Shown here: positions 28,370-38,457 of the stretch, in pieces
Numbering within the stretch: position 1 is the first letter of the stretch
Layout of the letters: each line of letters starts with the position of its first letter
NCBI GenBank assembly: GCA_905221615.1
Contig: CAJNDT010005446.1
Span: forward strand, 124,001-188,000
Source of the DNA: Symbiodinium sp. CCMP2592
Lineage: Eukaryota > Sar > Dinophyceae > Suessiales > Symbiodiniaceae
Direction of reading: 5' to 3'
Length of the DNA: 64,000 bases
Made by a program: the position numbers and the translations under genes
Notes under the pieces: model-generated
Databases searched by the model: none
Seen by the model: the letters and a program-made list of their open reading frames with translations, nothing else
Told to the model about the DNA's origin: nothing

Positions 28370-30433
28370 CTACGGTATATACATGTTCCCGTTTTTCTTG
28401 GGATACATGGCCGCAGTCCCTGCAGGTCTTGCGGACGTAATTCGCGGAACTCCCTTCTCCGCCAAGGGCGGATTCGGTGGAGTCTTTTTCTTCGCGCCCT
28501 TTCCCCTCGGGCGAGGGTTATAGGTTCCCTCAGGGATACCTATCGAGGCACGAGTTTCGCGATAGTATTGACCTCCTACACCCTGCTGAATGACATAATA
28601 TCTATTAAACCAGGTGAGGAAATCCTTAAGGTGCGCGGCAGGGCTCGGCTGGACGAGGGCCCAGCGCACGAACTCAGTCTTACGGGATACCTCCTCGTAA
28701 GTCTGGCCCTTGTGTTGACCGAGATTAAATCTTCGGTCGGCACCCTCCATCTGCATTGAGCTAGATGGTTGTGAGGGGGCAGCCTTGGATCTGGGTTCGC
28801 CTAGATCCCGCACCATATGGCCACTCGGGTCCATATCGTTCCCTGAGGGAACGTACAGGCCCCCGTCGGGGTCCTGTCGTGGCTCCACAATTGCTATGTG
28901 GGCCCGGGGTTTCCCTTTCCCTCCCTTAGAGGTAGGGAATTTGCACTCGGGGTCACCTGCCCAGTGACCAATAGCTCCACACCTGAGGCATTTCGACCGT
29001 GCCTTCAGGTTTTTCATTTTCTCGCGACGTTCGTCGAGCGTAAGGTGTGATCGCACTACCTTACCTTTCCCTTTTCCCTTGCGGCCCTTGCCCTTACGCC
29101 CCTTCGCTTTTCCGAATGCGGCGTTCGCGGCAAGCTGCAATTGGATCACATGGCCGCTGTCTGCATCCTCGGGATCAAGCTCCTCGAGGCAGTTAAGGGC
29201 AGTTGCCTCTTCTTCCTCGAGCTCGAATTCCTCGTAGCCCGGGTCCTCTTCCTCCTCCCCGGCGGGGTAGGAGTGAGGATCGTACTCAGGCTCGTCCCCA
29301 AAGGCGGGGTACGAGGTGTCGTCGTACTCTTCGGCATCGTCGCCGTCGTCCGGCGGCGCGTCGTCGTAGTACTGCGTCTCGTCTTCAGCGACGTAGGCGC
29401 GACGGTTAAAACCCTTAGACCTATTCTTACCGTAGCCCTTAGGGTTCCCGCGGCGGGCACCAGGATGGTGATGCGGTCGACGGTCCTGAAAGGTACCGCC
29501 ACCTAAGGAACGACCTTCCTTTAGGTGAACGCCGCTGTAGTGCTCCACTAGGGTAGCAGCAACTGCTTCAAAGCTCCGGTTGCTAGTGGTGCATGCCTTA
29601 ATGACAAGGCACTCTTGCCGAGTCAAACCGGAAAGCTCCAATAGCAATTCTACGCGCATCGGCTCGGAAAGCTCGATGCTGGCGTCGAGAGTTTTGAGCA
29701 GTTTCCACCAGCGTCGTCGTCGGCTGACGTACGACAGCATCGACTCGCCACCTTGGCGTGCGAGGACACCTTGCTTTTGGCCCGCACGGAAGAGCTCTCG
29801 AGCTTCTTCGGTCGCACGGGGGAAGACGACATTCCTCAACTTGGTGATGAAATCCCGGAGGCCACCAGGGGCAGTCAGGGATTCGATACCGATATCCCGG
29901 GCGAGTTCGAAGGCTTCGTCCCGAAGTCCTTCCAGCACTTTATGCACCATTTCGGTTCGTGCTTTAACCGCATAGGATGACATTTCGTCGGCAACCGGCA
30001 GTTCTGTGACCGAGTCAGGTGACTTCGGTGCAGATGGTCTCCTGCGAGATCCACCATCAGAGGCTGCTGCAGATGCCTCGGCTGCATCTATGTCGGGCCT
30101 GTCCTCGGGAGGTACAGGGGCAGTGGCTCCCGCAGTCGGACTCTGCTCCACGACGCGGCTCTCATCGTCACTGCCTTCTTCTTCTGGCTCCACGGTCTTC
30201 TTAGATTTGCTCCTGATGGCATCTTCGTACAGTTTAAGCCTCATAGAGGTCCTAAACTCCCAGTCGTGGAACGTACTGGGGGTGCCATCATATATGTAGC
30301 TCCCGCTACGAGTCTCAAGGGGAGTACTCGAGTAGGTGGAGCGACTGTACCGAAGACCGGCCACGGACATGCTTGGCGAAAGTTCGAAGGGAAAGAATTG
30401 AGAGGGAGGTATGCAATGGTAGGTATTGAGCAC
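28370..30433 (-). CDS. gag: Element 1 Gag, zinc-knuckle protein
   Basis: 687 residues from a GTG; the first ATG is at 30370 (MSVAGLRY...), the likelier start. Residues about 60-300 contain the helical Gag core (YAVKARTEMVHKVLEGLRDE ... LLLELSGL). An acidic stretch (350-430) and a Lys-Gly tract (440-460) precede a zinc knuckle C482-x2-C485-x4-H490-x6-C497, in which the last spacing is 6 instead of the usual 4. Near residue 575 LGQHKGQTYEEV...FVRWAL..L..FL.WF resembles the small ExoX-C-type domain, which is unusual in Gag. Gag forms the particle that packages element RNA. The stop at 28370 overlaps the ORF2 frame. Confidence 0.85.
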   Translation of the reverse strand: MLNTYHCIPPSQFFPFELSPSMSVAGLRYSRSTYSSTPLETRSGSYIYDGTPSTFHDWEFRTSMRLKLYEDAIRSKSKKTVEPEEEGSDDESRVVEQSPTAGATAPVPPEDRPDIDAAEASAAASDGGSRRRPSAPKSPDSVTELPVADEMSSYAVKARTEMVHKVLEGLRDEAFELARDIGIESLTAPGGLRDFITKLRNVVFPRATEEARELFRAGQKQGVLARQGGESMLSYVSRRRRWWKLLKTLDASIELSEPMRVELLLELSGLTRQECLVIKACTTSNRSFEAVAATLVEHYSGVHLKEGRSLGGGTFQDRRPHHHPGARRGNPKGYGKNRSKGFNRRAYVAEDETQYYDDAPPDDGDDAEEYDDTSYPAFGDEPEYDPHSYPAGEEEEDPGYEEFELEEEEATALNCLEELDPEDADSGHVIQLQLAANAAFGKAKGRKGKGRKGKGKGKVVRSHLTLDERREKMKNLKARSKCLRCGAIGHWAGDPECKFPTSKGGKGKPRAHIAIVEPRQDPDGGLYVPSGNDMDPSGHMVRDLGEPRSKAAPSQPSSSMQMEGADRRFNLGQHKGQTYEEVSRKTEFVRWALVQPSPAAHLKDFLTWFNRYYVIQQGVGGQYYRETRASIGIPEGTYNPRPRGKGAKKKTPPNPPLAEKGVPRITSARPAGTAAMYPKKNGNMYIP

Positions 30434-30482
30434 AGGCTACAGGCTACTGCGATCCGCGCAGATACAGGTCCCGGAGGTACAA

Positions 30483-30495
30483 GGCTCCGCTGCCA
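30483..30495 (-). promoter_or_regulatory. Primer binding site of element 1
   Basis: One base inside the 5' LTR the coding strand reads TGGCAGCGGAGCC. It begins with TGG, complementary to tRNA CCA ends, and closely resembles the initiator-Met-type PBS TGGTATCAGAGC used by many copia elements. Minus-strand DNA synthesis would start here. Confidence 0.65.
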
Positions 30496-30496
30496 G

Positions 30497-30645
30497 TTTG
30501 AGAAAACTGGTGGATCTTTTCGCCGACTGCGAAGCTATCTGAATATGACTCAAGGGCCCTAACGGCAGCGGGAAATATATACAGTTAACAGATGCATGTC
30601 ATGGCCATGGCTTCCTGTACATGTACAACAGAGGGTGCATTCACA
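30497..30645 (-). repeat. 5' LTR of element 1
   Basis: 149 bp, one mismatch to the 3' LTR. It is expected to hold the element promoter on the minus strand; no TATA-like box stands out beyond an AAATATATAC word. Confidence 0.92.
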
Positions 30646-30692
30646 TTTGCCCTAAACCCTAAACCCTAAACCCTAAACCCTAAACCCTAAAC
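30646..30692. repeat. Element 1 right target duplication and telomere-type array
   Basis: TTTGC (30646-30650) is the second copy of the target duplication. It runs directly into six CCCTAAA units, so element 1 inserted at the edge of an interstitial telomere-type array. Confidence 0.85.
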
Positions 30693-30781
30693 AGCCAAGG
30701 GTTAAGAGGTACTCCTCCTAAACCCGTGGCCCAGGAAACTGCCTGGGTCCCTAAAGCCTTGGCTTCATCGTCGCCTAATGT

Positions 30782-30950
30782 AAGGGCCTTAATTCGAATA
30801 GGGTTTCGGTTTAGGGTTTAGGGTTTAGGGTTTAGGGTTTAGGGTTTAGGGTTTAGGGTTTAGGGTTAAGGGGCCCATCATACTAGAAGTACAAGAAGGA
30901 ACCCCCCCAAAGGACGTCGTGTAGGCAATTACTACGGCCCCTGTATGAAA
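30782..30950. mobile_element. MITE family H split by a telomere-type array
   Basis: The left part (AGGGCCTTAATTCGAATAGG) and right part (GGGGCCCATCATACTAGAAG ... TACGGCCCCTGTAT) match the intact copy at 9981. About 60 bp of TTTAGGG units (30808-30868) sit between, at the position where the intact element reads AGGGTTTTGGGG. Confidence 0.75.
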
Positions 30951-31194
30951 CCCCTGGTCCCCTAAACCCTCATCCCCGAACCCTAAACTCAATCCCCAAA
31001 TCTCCTCCCTGCTAGGACCCTTGCAGGAACCCTTAACGGAACCCTGACTAGAGGAACCCTTACTAAAGGAACTCTGACTAAAGGAACCCCCAATAATTCA
31101 GAAAAGCTTATTCAAGGAACCCTTAGCAGGAGCCCTCCCCTAGCCCAGATCCCTGGCCCTAATCCCCTAATCCCGTAATCCCCTGAATCCTAAA

Positions 31195-31575
31195 CCCTAA
31201 AACCCTGTAAAAAAACCTATAAACCCTCTAAACCCTACAGACCCTATAAACCCCATAAGCCCTGTGAGCCCTATAAACCCTAAAAACCCCATTAACCCTA
31301 TAAACCCTATAATTAGGCCCTATAAACCCTATAAAACCTCTAAACCCTTAAATAAACCCTATAAGCCCGATAAGACCTACAAACCCCATTGCAGCCTTCA
31401 TACATCTATAAACCCAATTCTTAGTCCTACAAACCCTACATAAACCCTACAAAACCTTTCATCTCTATAAGCCCTCTAAGCCCTATTTTTCGCCCCTATA
31501 AACCCTACATAAACCCTACAAAACCTTTAAACCCTACAAACCCTATAAGCCCTATAAACCCTGTTTTTAGCCCCT
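31195..31575. repeat. Degenerate telomere-derived repeat (CCCTATAAA)n
   Basis: Runs of CCCTATAAA, CCCTACAAA and CCCTATAAG units of 9 bp, mixed with ordinary CCCTAAA. Looks like a heptamer array diverged by ATA insertions and re-amplified. Confidence 0.8.
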
Positions 31576-31582
31576 ATGAATC

Positions 31583-31684
31583 CTCAACGCTTCCCAGGAG
31601 CCTCCCGAACTCCAGCTCCGGGTCTGGCGCGGCACGGACCCTCGCCAGCTCCGCTTCGACCTCGGCGTTGCTTGGGAACTTTGG
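31583..31684 (-). CDS. Unassigned exon-like fragment
   Basis: On the minus strand after GATCCCCAG, 34 codons with strong G/C third-position bias encode PKFPSNAEVEAELARVRAAP and then DPELEFGRLLGS, and end in TAG. It may be a terminal exon. The family is not recognised. Confidence 0.3.
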
Positions 31685-31739
31685 CTGGGGATCATTTTTT
31701 TTTTTAGGGCCTTTTTCCGCCTGGGGATCAAAGTTAGGG

Positions 31740-32530
31740 TTTAGGGTTTATTGAGAGTTTAGAGTTGAGGGTTTAGAGTTTAGGGCTAGGGAACTTTGGG
31801 TTAGGGCCTGGGGTTTAGGTAATAGAGGCAATATGGGCTATATAATATAATATAAGGCTTAGGAGATAGGGTTTAGGGTACATGGGCTCTATCCCCAAGG
31901 GTCCAAGTACCCAATAATCATGGACTCTCCAAATACCTAACCTCCATAACTACTATCCTGAAACCGAATACCTAATTATTGGGTCCTTTGGACCCGGTGG
32001 GCCCTTCGGTGCCGCCAACGGATTCAAAACTGCCGGTGGTCCTGGCCAGGACTCTCCTGAAGTGCTGTCCGAATCAGAGGACGTTTGCCGGCGCCGCTTC
32101 GACACACACGTGCTCGGCTGAGGAATCGGATTCACTGCAGGTGGCTTCTTGCAAGCTGCTGGTCTCTCCGCTCTTTCCACCGTACCGGCTGTGGCTTGAT
32201 CTTTCGGACGATGCCCGGAGTGCCAGCCGGCTTTCCAGAGATGCCCCGAGTGCCAGCCGGCTTCTTGCAAGCTGGGATTCTTGCTGGGGGTCTAAGTCAG
32301 GGTTTAGGGGATTTTGTGGGAGTTGAGAGTTTGAGGGTGATTTTTGTCGGGGATCAAAAGTTTGGGTTTAGGGTGTTTTGCGAGAGTCTCGAGTTGAGGG
32401 TGATTCTTGCTGGTGATCAATTGTCAGGGTTTAGTGTTTCTTGAGAGTTTAGAGTTGAGGGGGATTCTTGCTGGGGATCAAAAGTTAGGGTTTAGAGTGT
32501 TTTTTGAGAGTTGAGGGTTTAGGGTTTAGA
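31740..32530. repeat. Minisatellite-like region around a small GC-rich islet
   Basis: From 32270 a unit of about 75 bp repeats three to four times (GATTCTTGCTGGGGATCAAA ... TTGAGAGTTTAGAGTTGAGG). Similar words occur at 31690-31800. The GC-rich islet 31980-32270 has open frames on both strands and a direct repeat encoding GWHSGH twice on the minus strand. No family is recognised. Confidence 0.55.
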
Positions 32531-33215
32531 GTCTATATCCAAGAAGGACGACGGCGGCCGGTCTCGTGTCCCCAAGCTCTGTACTCTTTCTTCGGCACAC
32601 ATCAAAATGTCTACACCATAAACCCTAAACCCTACACTCTACACCCTAAACGCTAAACTCTCTCCTCGTCTCAGCCCATAAGACATACAGGTAGAGTTTA
32701 GTTACAAAAGGAGCCCTAATCATAGAATTGGGTGTCGGTGTAACTTGTTGTATAACTCTGAGGAATAATCTTGGGCATCTTATAGAATGCCCACGATACG
32801 GAACCCTGAGGAATAAGTAGTATGTGGAATTATTCCAGCCATGAACTGCAAGTTTAGTTTCGGGTCTAGCATAGAGTCTTAAAAGCAAGGAGGTTGTTCC
32901 TGGGTTTTAGGTGTGAAATTCAAGCGTTGGGGTGTAAGGCTTCGGGTTCGGTATTCAGCTTTAAGGCTTCGGGTGTTCAGTGTTGAGGGCTTGGGGTTGG
33001 TGGGGCTGGTTTGATTGAGGCTTGGGGTGCAAAGCTTGGAGTCGAGGGTTAAGGATTTCAGGATGTACTTGCAGGATCACATATGATTATAAAACCCTAA
33101 ACCCAAAACCCCTAAACCCTAAACCCTAAATTAACTAAATCAGCTCCCCCAGCTGGCAGCATGGGCCTAGCCTAGTATCAACCCCACGGCCCACTTACAA
33201 CTTGACCTGTTTGGT

Positions 33216-33311
33216 CTACCCTAAGGCCCCATAGTAGTTCCTTTTGGGGATTACCTTATAGGATCCTACATGTGAACCGCAAAAAGGAACTACTTGGGGG
33301 CCTTAGGGTAG
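33216..33311. mobile_element. MITE-like palindrome
   Basis: The arms CTACCCTAAGGCCCCATAGT and GGGGGCCTTAGGGTAG, with inner arms GTAGTTCCTTTT/AAAAGGAACTAC, are inverted around a short core containing GGATCC. Confidence 0.7.
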
Positions 33312-33721
33312 GCAACCCCAAACCTTAAGCTGGAAAACAACCCTTAAACCTGAACCCGAAGCGCACCTTGTCCACTTCCCCCACCACCTTTTGGGTGTTC
33401 GGCGCGGCAAAGAGGGTTCCCACGGAATGCCTGAAGTTATTGCTCGGAGCTTGGAGTTTCGTACAGTCTTGTAGGCATTTGCAGGGCATTCGTGGAGTTT
33501 TGATGATACAGTAGATGCATCTAGGACTTTAGGTCTAGGGTGGTTTAGGGTTCGAGGTTCAGGATTTTCAGGGCTGAGAACCTGCTTTGTTGAGTTCCTA
33601 AGCCCAAAATCCGCAAACTTTTGGCGCAATACGGGATAGTGTTATCCCAAAACGTATTAAACACTAGACCTGAAACCCTAAACCCGGAACCCTAAACCCT
33701 AAAACACCTAAGCCTATATGA

Positions 33722-33812
33722 CCGTGGGGATCAGAATAGCCCAAAAGCATTGTACAGTATCGTCGTCGCTGGGCCTAAAAAACCTCAATATATGAATCCT
33801 TAGGGCCCTAGA
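33722..33812. repeat. Dispersed repeat M, copy 2
   Basis: Diverged partner of 17180-17272 (GGGGATCAGAATAGCCCAAA ... CTTAGGGCCCTAG). Confidence 0.5.
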
Positions 33813-33819
33813 TTATGCT

Positions 33820-33891
33820 TTCAGGAGTCGCCTCTTTGCATCCGAGCGACCACCCCGCCAAGGCAACGAGGGCCAGCGCAGTTACCGACGC
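33820..33891 (-). CDS. Possible ankyrin-like exon fragment
   Basis: After a CCCAAACAG acceptor-like site on the minus strand the frame reads ASVTALALVALAGWSLGCKE. The TALxLVALAG pattern is compatible with an ankyrin first helix, but this is a short and weak match. Confidence 0.22.
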
Positions 33892-33894
33892 CTG

Positions 33895-34790
33895 TTTGGG
33901 GTTCAGGCTTTAGGGTTTGGGGTTGGGTTTGGGGTTTAGGGTTCGGAGTATAGGGTTTAGAATTTCGGGGGTTAAGGTTTTAGGGTTTAGGTGTTTGTAG
34001 GGTTTAAGGTTTAGGGTTTGGGGTTTAAGGTTTAGGCCCCATGGAACAAAAAGTCGAAAGCGGGACCGTCAAAGGGTTTGGTATAGTGTTTCGGACAATA
34101 ATGTCCTGACATTAACCGAATTTGGTGGCGCCACGGGCACTCCGAATCGAACCACAAAGGAAACCCCTGAAAGCCTAAACAAGAAGAAAGAGATTTGATA
34201 CACATCATGCAGGAACGATCCTCCTGGCTCGAGAACGAAGGAATTTGGGGATTCATGCTGTTAAGAGTGTGGGATTGTTTAACCCCTGAGTCCAATCGCA
34301 CGGTCACCAATCGCGGCACTGGGCTTTTAGGCACGGCGTTTACATGCTGCTATGTCACCCCATGTCAACCCTAAACCCCAAGCCCTAAAAACCTAAACTC
34401 TAAACCCTAAACCCTAACGAAGAGCCGCTGCTATGTGTCCTTGGAGACTTCAGCAAGATCTTAAAGAACTCGGATCTCGCCCAAATGCTCCTGGACCCTC
34501 GTAGTGAGATCCCAAACCCTAGCCCCCAAAGCCGAAACACACCCCAGAAAGCCCAAGACCCTCTTACGAGCCTCAGGGGAGGTACTAAGTCCCATGTTCC
34601 TTTAAGCAAGACCCTAAGCCCCCCTAAAGAAGCCTGATCTTCTTACAACAGTCGTCATGGTTTCGGAGGTTCTTTGCTGAATCGCCAGCTCTATATCATA
34701 GAACCCCACTATAGATCCCTTCTAGACCCCTTAAAAGTACCCGCATAGATCCCGTGTGGTAGCCTCTATACCCCATATGACAAACCAGAC
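33895..34790. other. Repeat mosaic, no gene supported
   Basis: Degenerate TTTAGGG (33900-34035), a unique stretch at 34036-34360 with no convincing frame, and repeat J (CTCCTGGACCCTCGTAGTGA near 34487) followed by MITE-derived ends. Confidence 0.45.
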
Positions 34791-34792
34791 CC

Positions 34793-35033
34793 TAAACCCT
34801 CAACTAAACCCTAAGCCCTAAACTAGACCCTAAACCCTAAACTAGATCCTAAGCCCTAAACTAGACCCTAAACCCTAAACTAGACCCTAAACCCTAAACT
34901 AGACCCTAAACCCTAAACTAGACCCTAAACCCTAAACTAGACCCTAAACCCTAAACTAGACCCTAAACCCTAAACTAGACCCTAAACCCTAAACTAGATC
35001 CTAAACCCTAAACTAGACCCTAAACCCTAAACC
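34793..35033. repeat. 19-bp tandem satellite derived from telomere units
   Basis: About a dozen copies of CTAGACCCTAAACCCTAAA: two CCCTAAA heptamers plus CTAGA. The units are nearly perfect, so amplification is recent. There are no spacers between units. Confidence 0.93.
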
Positions 35034-35122
35034 CTCCTATAGGAGCCCCAAAAGGAACCCCGCCTTCCCGAACGCACCGGGCCAACGCCTTGCCGAGCGC
35101 CTAGTGCACTGTACTTACAGGA

Positions 35123-35246
35123 TACTTAAAGGATCATGGGACTTAGTAACTAGGGTCATAATTAGGGTAACTATACTTATAAGTACTTATAACCCCAATT
35201 AAGGTACTTATAACCTTAATTACTAAGTCCCATGATCCTCCAAGTA
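35123..35246. mobile_element. MITE family B, near-consensus copy
   Basis: TACTTAAAGGATCATGGGAC ... CCCATGATCCTCCAAGTA, 124 bp, with a core almost identical to 59605-59731. Confidence 0.85.
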
Positions 35247-35249
35247 GAG

Positions 35250-35700
35250 GTGTAGGGCCATAGGGGTTTAGGATTCCTTTAATGGGGTCTATAAGGGAAT
35301 CCTTAAGGGTTCCTTTAAGGGATCTACAGGTAAGGATTTTTGTGGCTTACTTGAAAGATCATGGGACTTAGTATGTATGGTTCTTGAAAGGGATCCTTCA
35401 AGGGAGCTATAAGGGTTCTATGATGGAGGATCATGGGACCTAGTAAGTATGGTTAGGGTTCCTTTAAAGGGTTCCAGGGGGTTCCATGACAAGGCTCCCT
35501 TTAAAGAAATTTTAATACTCTTTGAAGGGAGGGGTTCCATCATAGGGATCTCTTTACGGGATACCCGGGGTCCTCAGTTCCCTTCAAGGGTTCTTTTCAG
35601 GAGTTTCTTTGAGGGTTCCTCTAAGGTAAGGGTCTAGGGGTATTCAGGGTTCATAAGGCTCCATGTTGCTATGGTAGGCTTCCAGGGGCTCTACATAGCC
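35250..35700. other. Dense dispersed CCTTTAAAGG / GATCTATAGGG repeat
   Basis: Many overlapping copies of AGGGTTCCTTTAAAGG and GGGATCTATAAGGG, plus two fragments of family B (35345 and 35425: GATCATGGGACTTAGTA). An open frame at 35449-35637 consists of this repeat and is not a gene. Confidence 0.6.
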
Positions 35701-35705
35701 TTCAC

Positions 35706-36098
35706 TTAGGCCTTACAGCAGTTCCTACACAAGAACTCTGAGACCCGCATAGGCAGTACAGTTACATGGAGCTTTGAGGGAATAGGCTGGATGCAGCGGA
35801 ACGTAAGGGTCACGAAGGATGCGGTAGTCCAGCCACTCCTTCTCGAAGCACCACTGCCCGGTTTTGGGGTGCTAATACCATCGACAAGTCCGGCTGTCGT
35901 CGGTGTAGAAGCACTGGAAGCCCCTTCTGCGCAGCTCCTCCGTGGGGTCCAGCAACAACCTCCGTGGAACTCGCTGGTCCAGCGACAACCTCCGTGGAAC
36001 TCCGTGGAACTCGCTGGTCCAGCAACAACGTCCTGGGCCACTTTTCCTTTGCCCTTGCCCTTGCTTTGCAAGAGGTCTCTCCTATCGGGCTCCTTCAA
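35706..36098 (-). CDS. Unassigned GC-rich frame with internal repeat
   Basis: A 130-codon minus-strand frame with a Lys-Gly tract (QSKGKGKGKVAQDVVAG). A 30-bp direct repeat (CCTCCGTGGAACTCGCTGGT..., 35935-36030) gives FHGG-C-W repeats, and LHVTVLPMRVSEFLCRNCCK lies at the end. Other frames are also open, so the reading is uncertain. The GKGKGK tract is common in dinoflagellate proteins. No domain is recognised. Confidence 0.25.
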   Translation of the reverse strand: MKEPDRRDLLQSKGKGKGKVAQDVVAGPASSTEFHGGCRWTSEFHGGCCWTPRRSCAEGASSASTPTTAGLVDGISTPKPGSGASRRSGWTTASFVTLTFRCIQPIPSKLHVTVLPMRVSEFLCRNCCKA

Positions 36099-36862
36099 GG
36101 GTCCCAGGGCTTCTTTCAGTTTTCCTTAAAGGTTCCGTTTAGGGTTCTATAAAGGATGTAGGGCTTAAGGTTTCTTTAAGAGTTTCTTTCAAGGTTCCGC
36201 TTAGGGTTCTATGTAGGATTCAGGGTTTAGGGCTTCATGGTGCAAGGTTGCGGGTCGGGATTCAAAGGACAGAGCTGAAAGGTTAGCTCCTTGCTTTCTG
36301 TGAACTTTGAACAGCTCGCACTTCGTGAATTTTTCGGAAACGAACAGGATGCGATATCCTGCATGGAAAAATAGGTAGCTCTGGCGGGCAAGTCGTTTTT
36401 GCTGCGTGCTTGCGATCCTAGCAGTGCAAAGAAGCTTTGGTTTCACCATTGCCCCCAGAAGCTTCATTGCTTCCTGCCGGAGTGTGTTGCTTGCGTAGAA
36501 AGTCAGCTTGTCGGTTGTTGCCAGCCTCCGGCCCTATGCGAAACCCATCCTTTCTTTCCTAAGGCGCTGTATCCGATACAGCACAAAACGCTCAGTTTGG
36601 CCAAACACTGGAACTGATAGATTCTAAGGACTCGGTGCGAAGCTTGGGAGCTAGGGTTTAGGGCTTAGGGAGGACATCGGCGACTGTTTTGATTATCGCG
36701 GCACGAGGTGCGCAAGACACCTGAGCAACCAAATAAATCTGCTCAAGCAGGCTCTTTGTATCCCTGACTCTTACCTCCCCAATGGGCCACAGAAAGAAAA
36801 TGTTAAACTTTCCGATAACTACTAAGTAATAGTAAACTACAAGAACCCAAAAGCTTAAAGGT

Positions 36863-36989
36863 TGCTTGGAGGGGCAGGGGACTTAGTAAGTATGGTCATA
36901 AGTAGAGATACGAGTACCCTAAATGGAGTTACTTTCAATTATAACCCTACTTATAACCCTACCTACTAAGTCCCCTGCCCCTCCAAGTA
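36863..36989. mobile_element. MITE family A copy with composite tail
   Basis: The right end CCCCTGCCCCTCCAAGTA is clean; the left end is GCTTGGAGGGGCAGGGGAC. It is followed to 37080 by the same CCCTAAA/ATAGATCCCTTTAAGG tail as the composite at 12481, but the terminal family A end is lost. Confidence 0.8.
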
Positions 36990-37159
36990 GACCCTAAACC
37001 CTAAACCCCATAGATCCCTTTAAGGAACCCTAGAGATCCCTTTAAGAAGCCCTTTAAGAACCCTTACTAAGTGGGTGTTGGGGAACTAAGGAACCCTACT
37101 GTAAGCCTTGAGAACCCACTCAGACCATGCCTGCGGCTTGTGAGCGAGGGCGCCTGCCA

Positions 37160-37700
37160 GGGTTTAGGGTTTAGGGTTTAGGGTTTTTGTCGTGTTTGAT
37201 GGTGGTGGGACTTTGGTTTCGGATGTTTCTTGGTTTCATGCCTGTTTATTTATACACAGTCACATGCAAGCGGACGGACGAAGCGTAAGCATTTAGGGTC
37301 TGAATGATGAGCCTAAAAGGTTCGTGACCTCAGATTTGATGTATTGAAAGGGATACAAGTGATACAAGAGTTAATCCTAACCGCTGCCTGGACCCTACGG
37401 AACCTACCTTTTTAGGGCCCCCCTATTATGATTTCCTTATATAAGTGCGTTTTTAAAACGGTAGGTCACGTGGGAATAAGGTGAACCTTCAACCTTGAAC
37501 CCTGCACCCTCAGCCGTCAACCCCGAGACTGAAACCCTACAACCCACTGGCTCTACTGCCGTAAGACCTTGAACCCCTAGGGTTCAGGGTTTAGGTTTAG
37601 GGTTTAGGGTTTAGGGTTTAGGTTTAGGGTTTAGGGTTTAGGGTTTAGGTTTAGGGCTTAAGGTTTAGGTTTAGGGTTTAGGGTTTAACCTAAAATCCAG
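37160..37700. other. Telomere-type arrays and unique filler
   Basis: TTTAGGG array at 37160-37182 and a longer TTTAGGG/TTAGGT mixed array at 37588-37690. The sequence between has no supported gene. Confidence 0.6.
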
Positions 37701-38455
37701 AAACCCTGACTGGGTGTCATCCCGATCCGAAAATAAGCTAAGCGCGTAGGCTTTAGGGTTTACAGGTACAGGGTCAGGGTTTAGGGGCTTCGGTTTTAAT
37801 GTGTGGGTGTAAGTCATGTGCAAACCCTGGACCACCAAACCTCTCAACTCCTAAATGCAAAGCCCTAACATCTAAGCCGCTAAAGCCGAAGTGGTTTAGG
37901 GCTTGATTGTTCAACACTAATCTACCACCGCCATAATATGAGGATTCATGCAAATTTCATTGGGGCTTAAAGGCTTAATAAACCTGCAAGCTTGGAATAG
38001 GGCTTGCTTGCAAAGAACTTCTGGGGAGTATCATTAATTACCCAGTCTTCCAGCCCCGATACCCTAACCTCTAGATCAAGACTCGAGGTGCACTTTTCTA
38101 CAGCTCAGCTATACGTTTACATACTCCTAGTTACCAAGTCCCATGACCCTGAATAAACCCTCATTCAAGCGCTAAACCTTGACACAAACCCGATAAGACT
38201 CTGGAAGGCCCTTAAAGAAAAAGCACACGCCAAAAAACTATGAAGACGAAAGAACCTCACGAACCCTGAACACTGACTTTACTTTACACCCAAAGTCTCA
38301 ACCCTGAAACAGAAATCCTAAACCCGAAAGCCTAAGCCGAGACTTTGAGCGTTCTCTTTATTCTAGAACGGCAAATAAATCTCTCAACTTGTTCAGGGTG
38401 TTTAAGGTCGGGGGGTTTAGGTTTTGGGCTTCCTATAACTGTCCGGTAACTGTTT
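37700..38455. other. No gene or element recognised
   Basis: Low-complexity, A-rich sequence with scattered single CCCTAAA units. I see no open frame, palindrome or exon-like islet worth naming. Confidence 0.4.
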
Positions 38456-38457
38456 TA

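Larger units (their letters stand above)
19154..30645 (-). mobile_element. Full-length Ty1/copia LTR retrotransposon (element 1)
   Basis: It is bounded by 149-bp direct repeats (19154-19302, 30497-30645) that differ at one base (19248 vs 30591), and by a perfect 5-bp target duplication TTTGC. On the coding strand the LTR begins TGTGAATGCACCC. Five minus-strand ORFs lie between: Gag, ORF2, ORF3 with protease, ORF4, and integrase-RT-RNase H. Integrase before RT defines the Ty1/copia order. At 11.5 kb it is about twice the usual copia length, the excess lying in ORF2, ORF4 and linker regions. The near identity of the LTRs implies recent insertion. Frame changes between ORFs may be programmed, mutational or assembly errors. 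Confidence 0.93.

Noticed and set aside
34793-35033. Regularly spaced repeats resembling a CRISPR array
   Set aside because: The units are contiguous 19-bp tandem copies with no unique spacers, the composition is telomere-type, and the context is eukaryotic.
35449-35637. 62-codon plus-strand frame
   Set aside because: Built entirely from the dispersed CCTTTAAAGG/GATC repeat.
36201-36620. Minus-strand 88-codon and plus-strand 72-codon frames
   Set aside because: No codon bias, no domain, overlapping frames on both strands; left unannotated.
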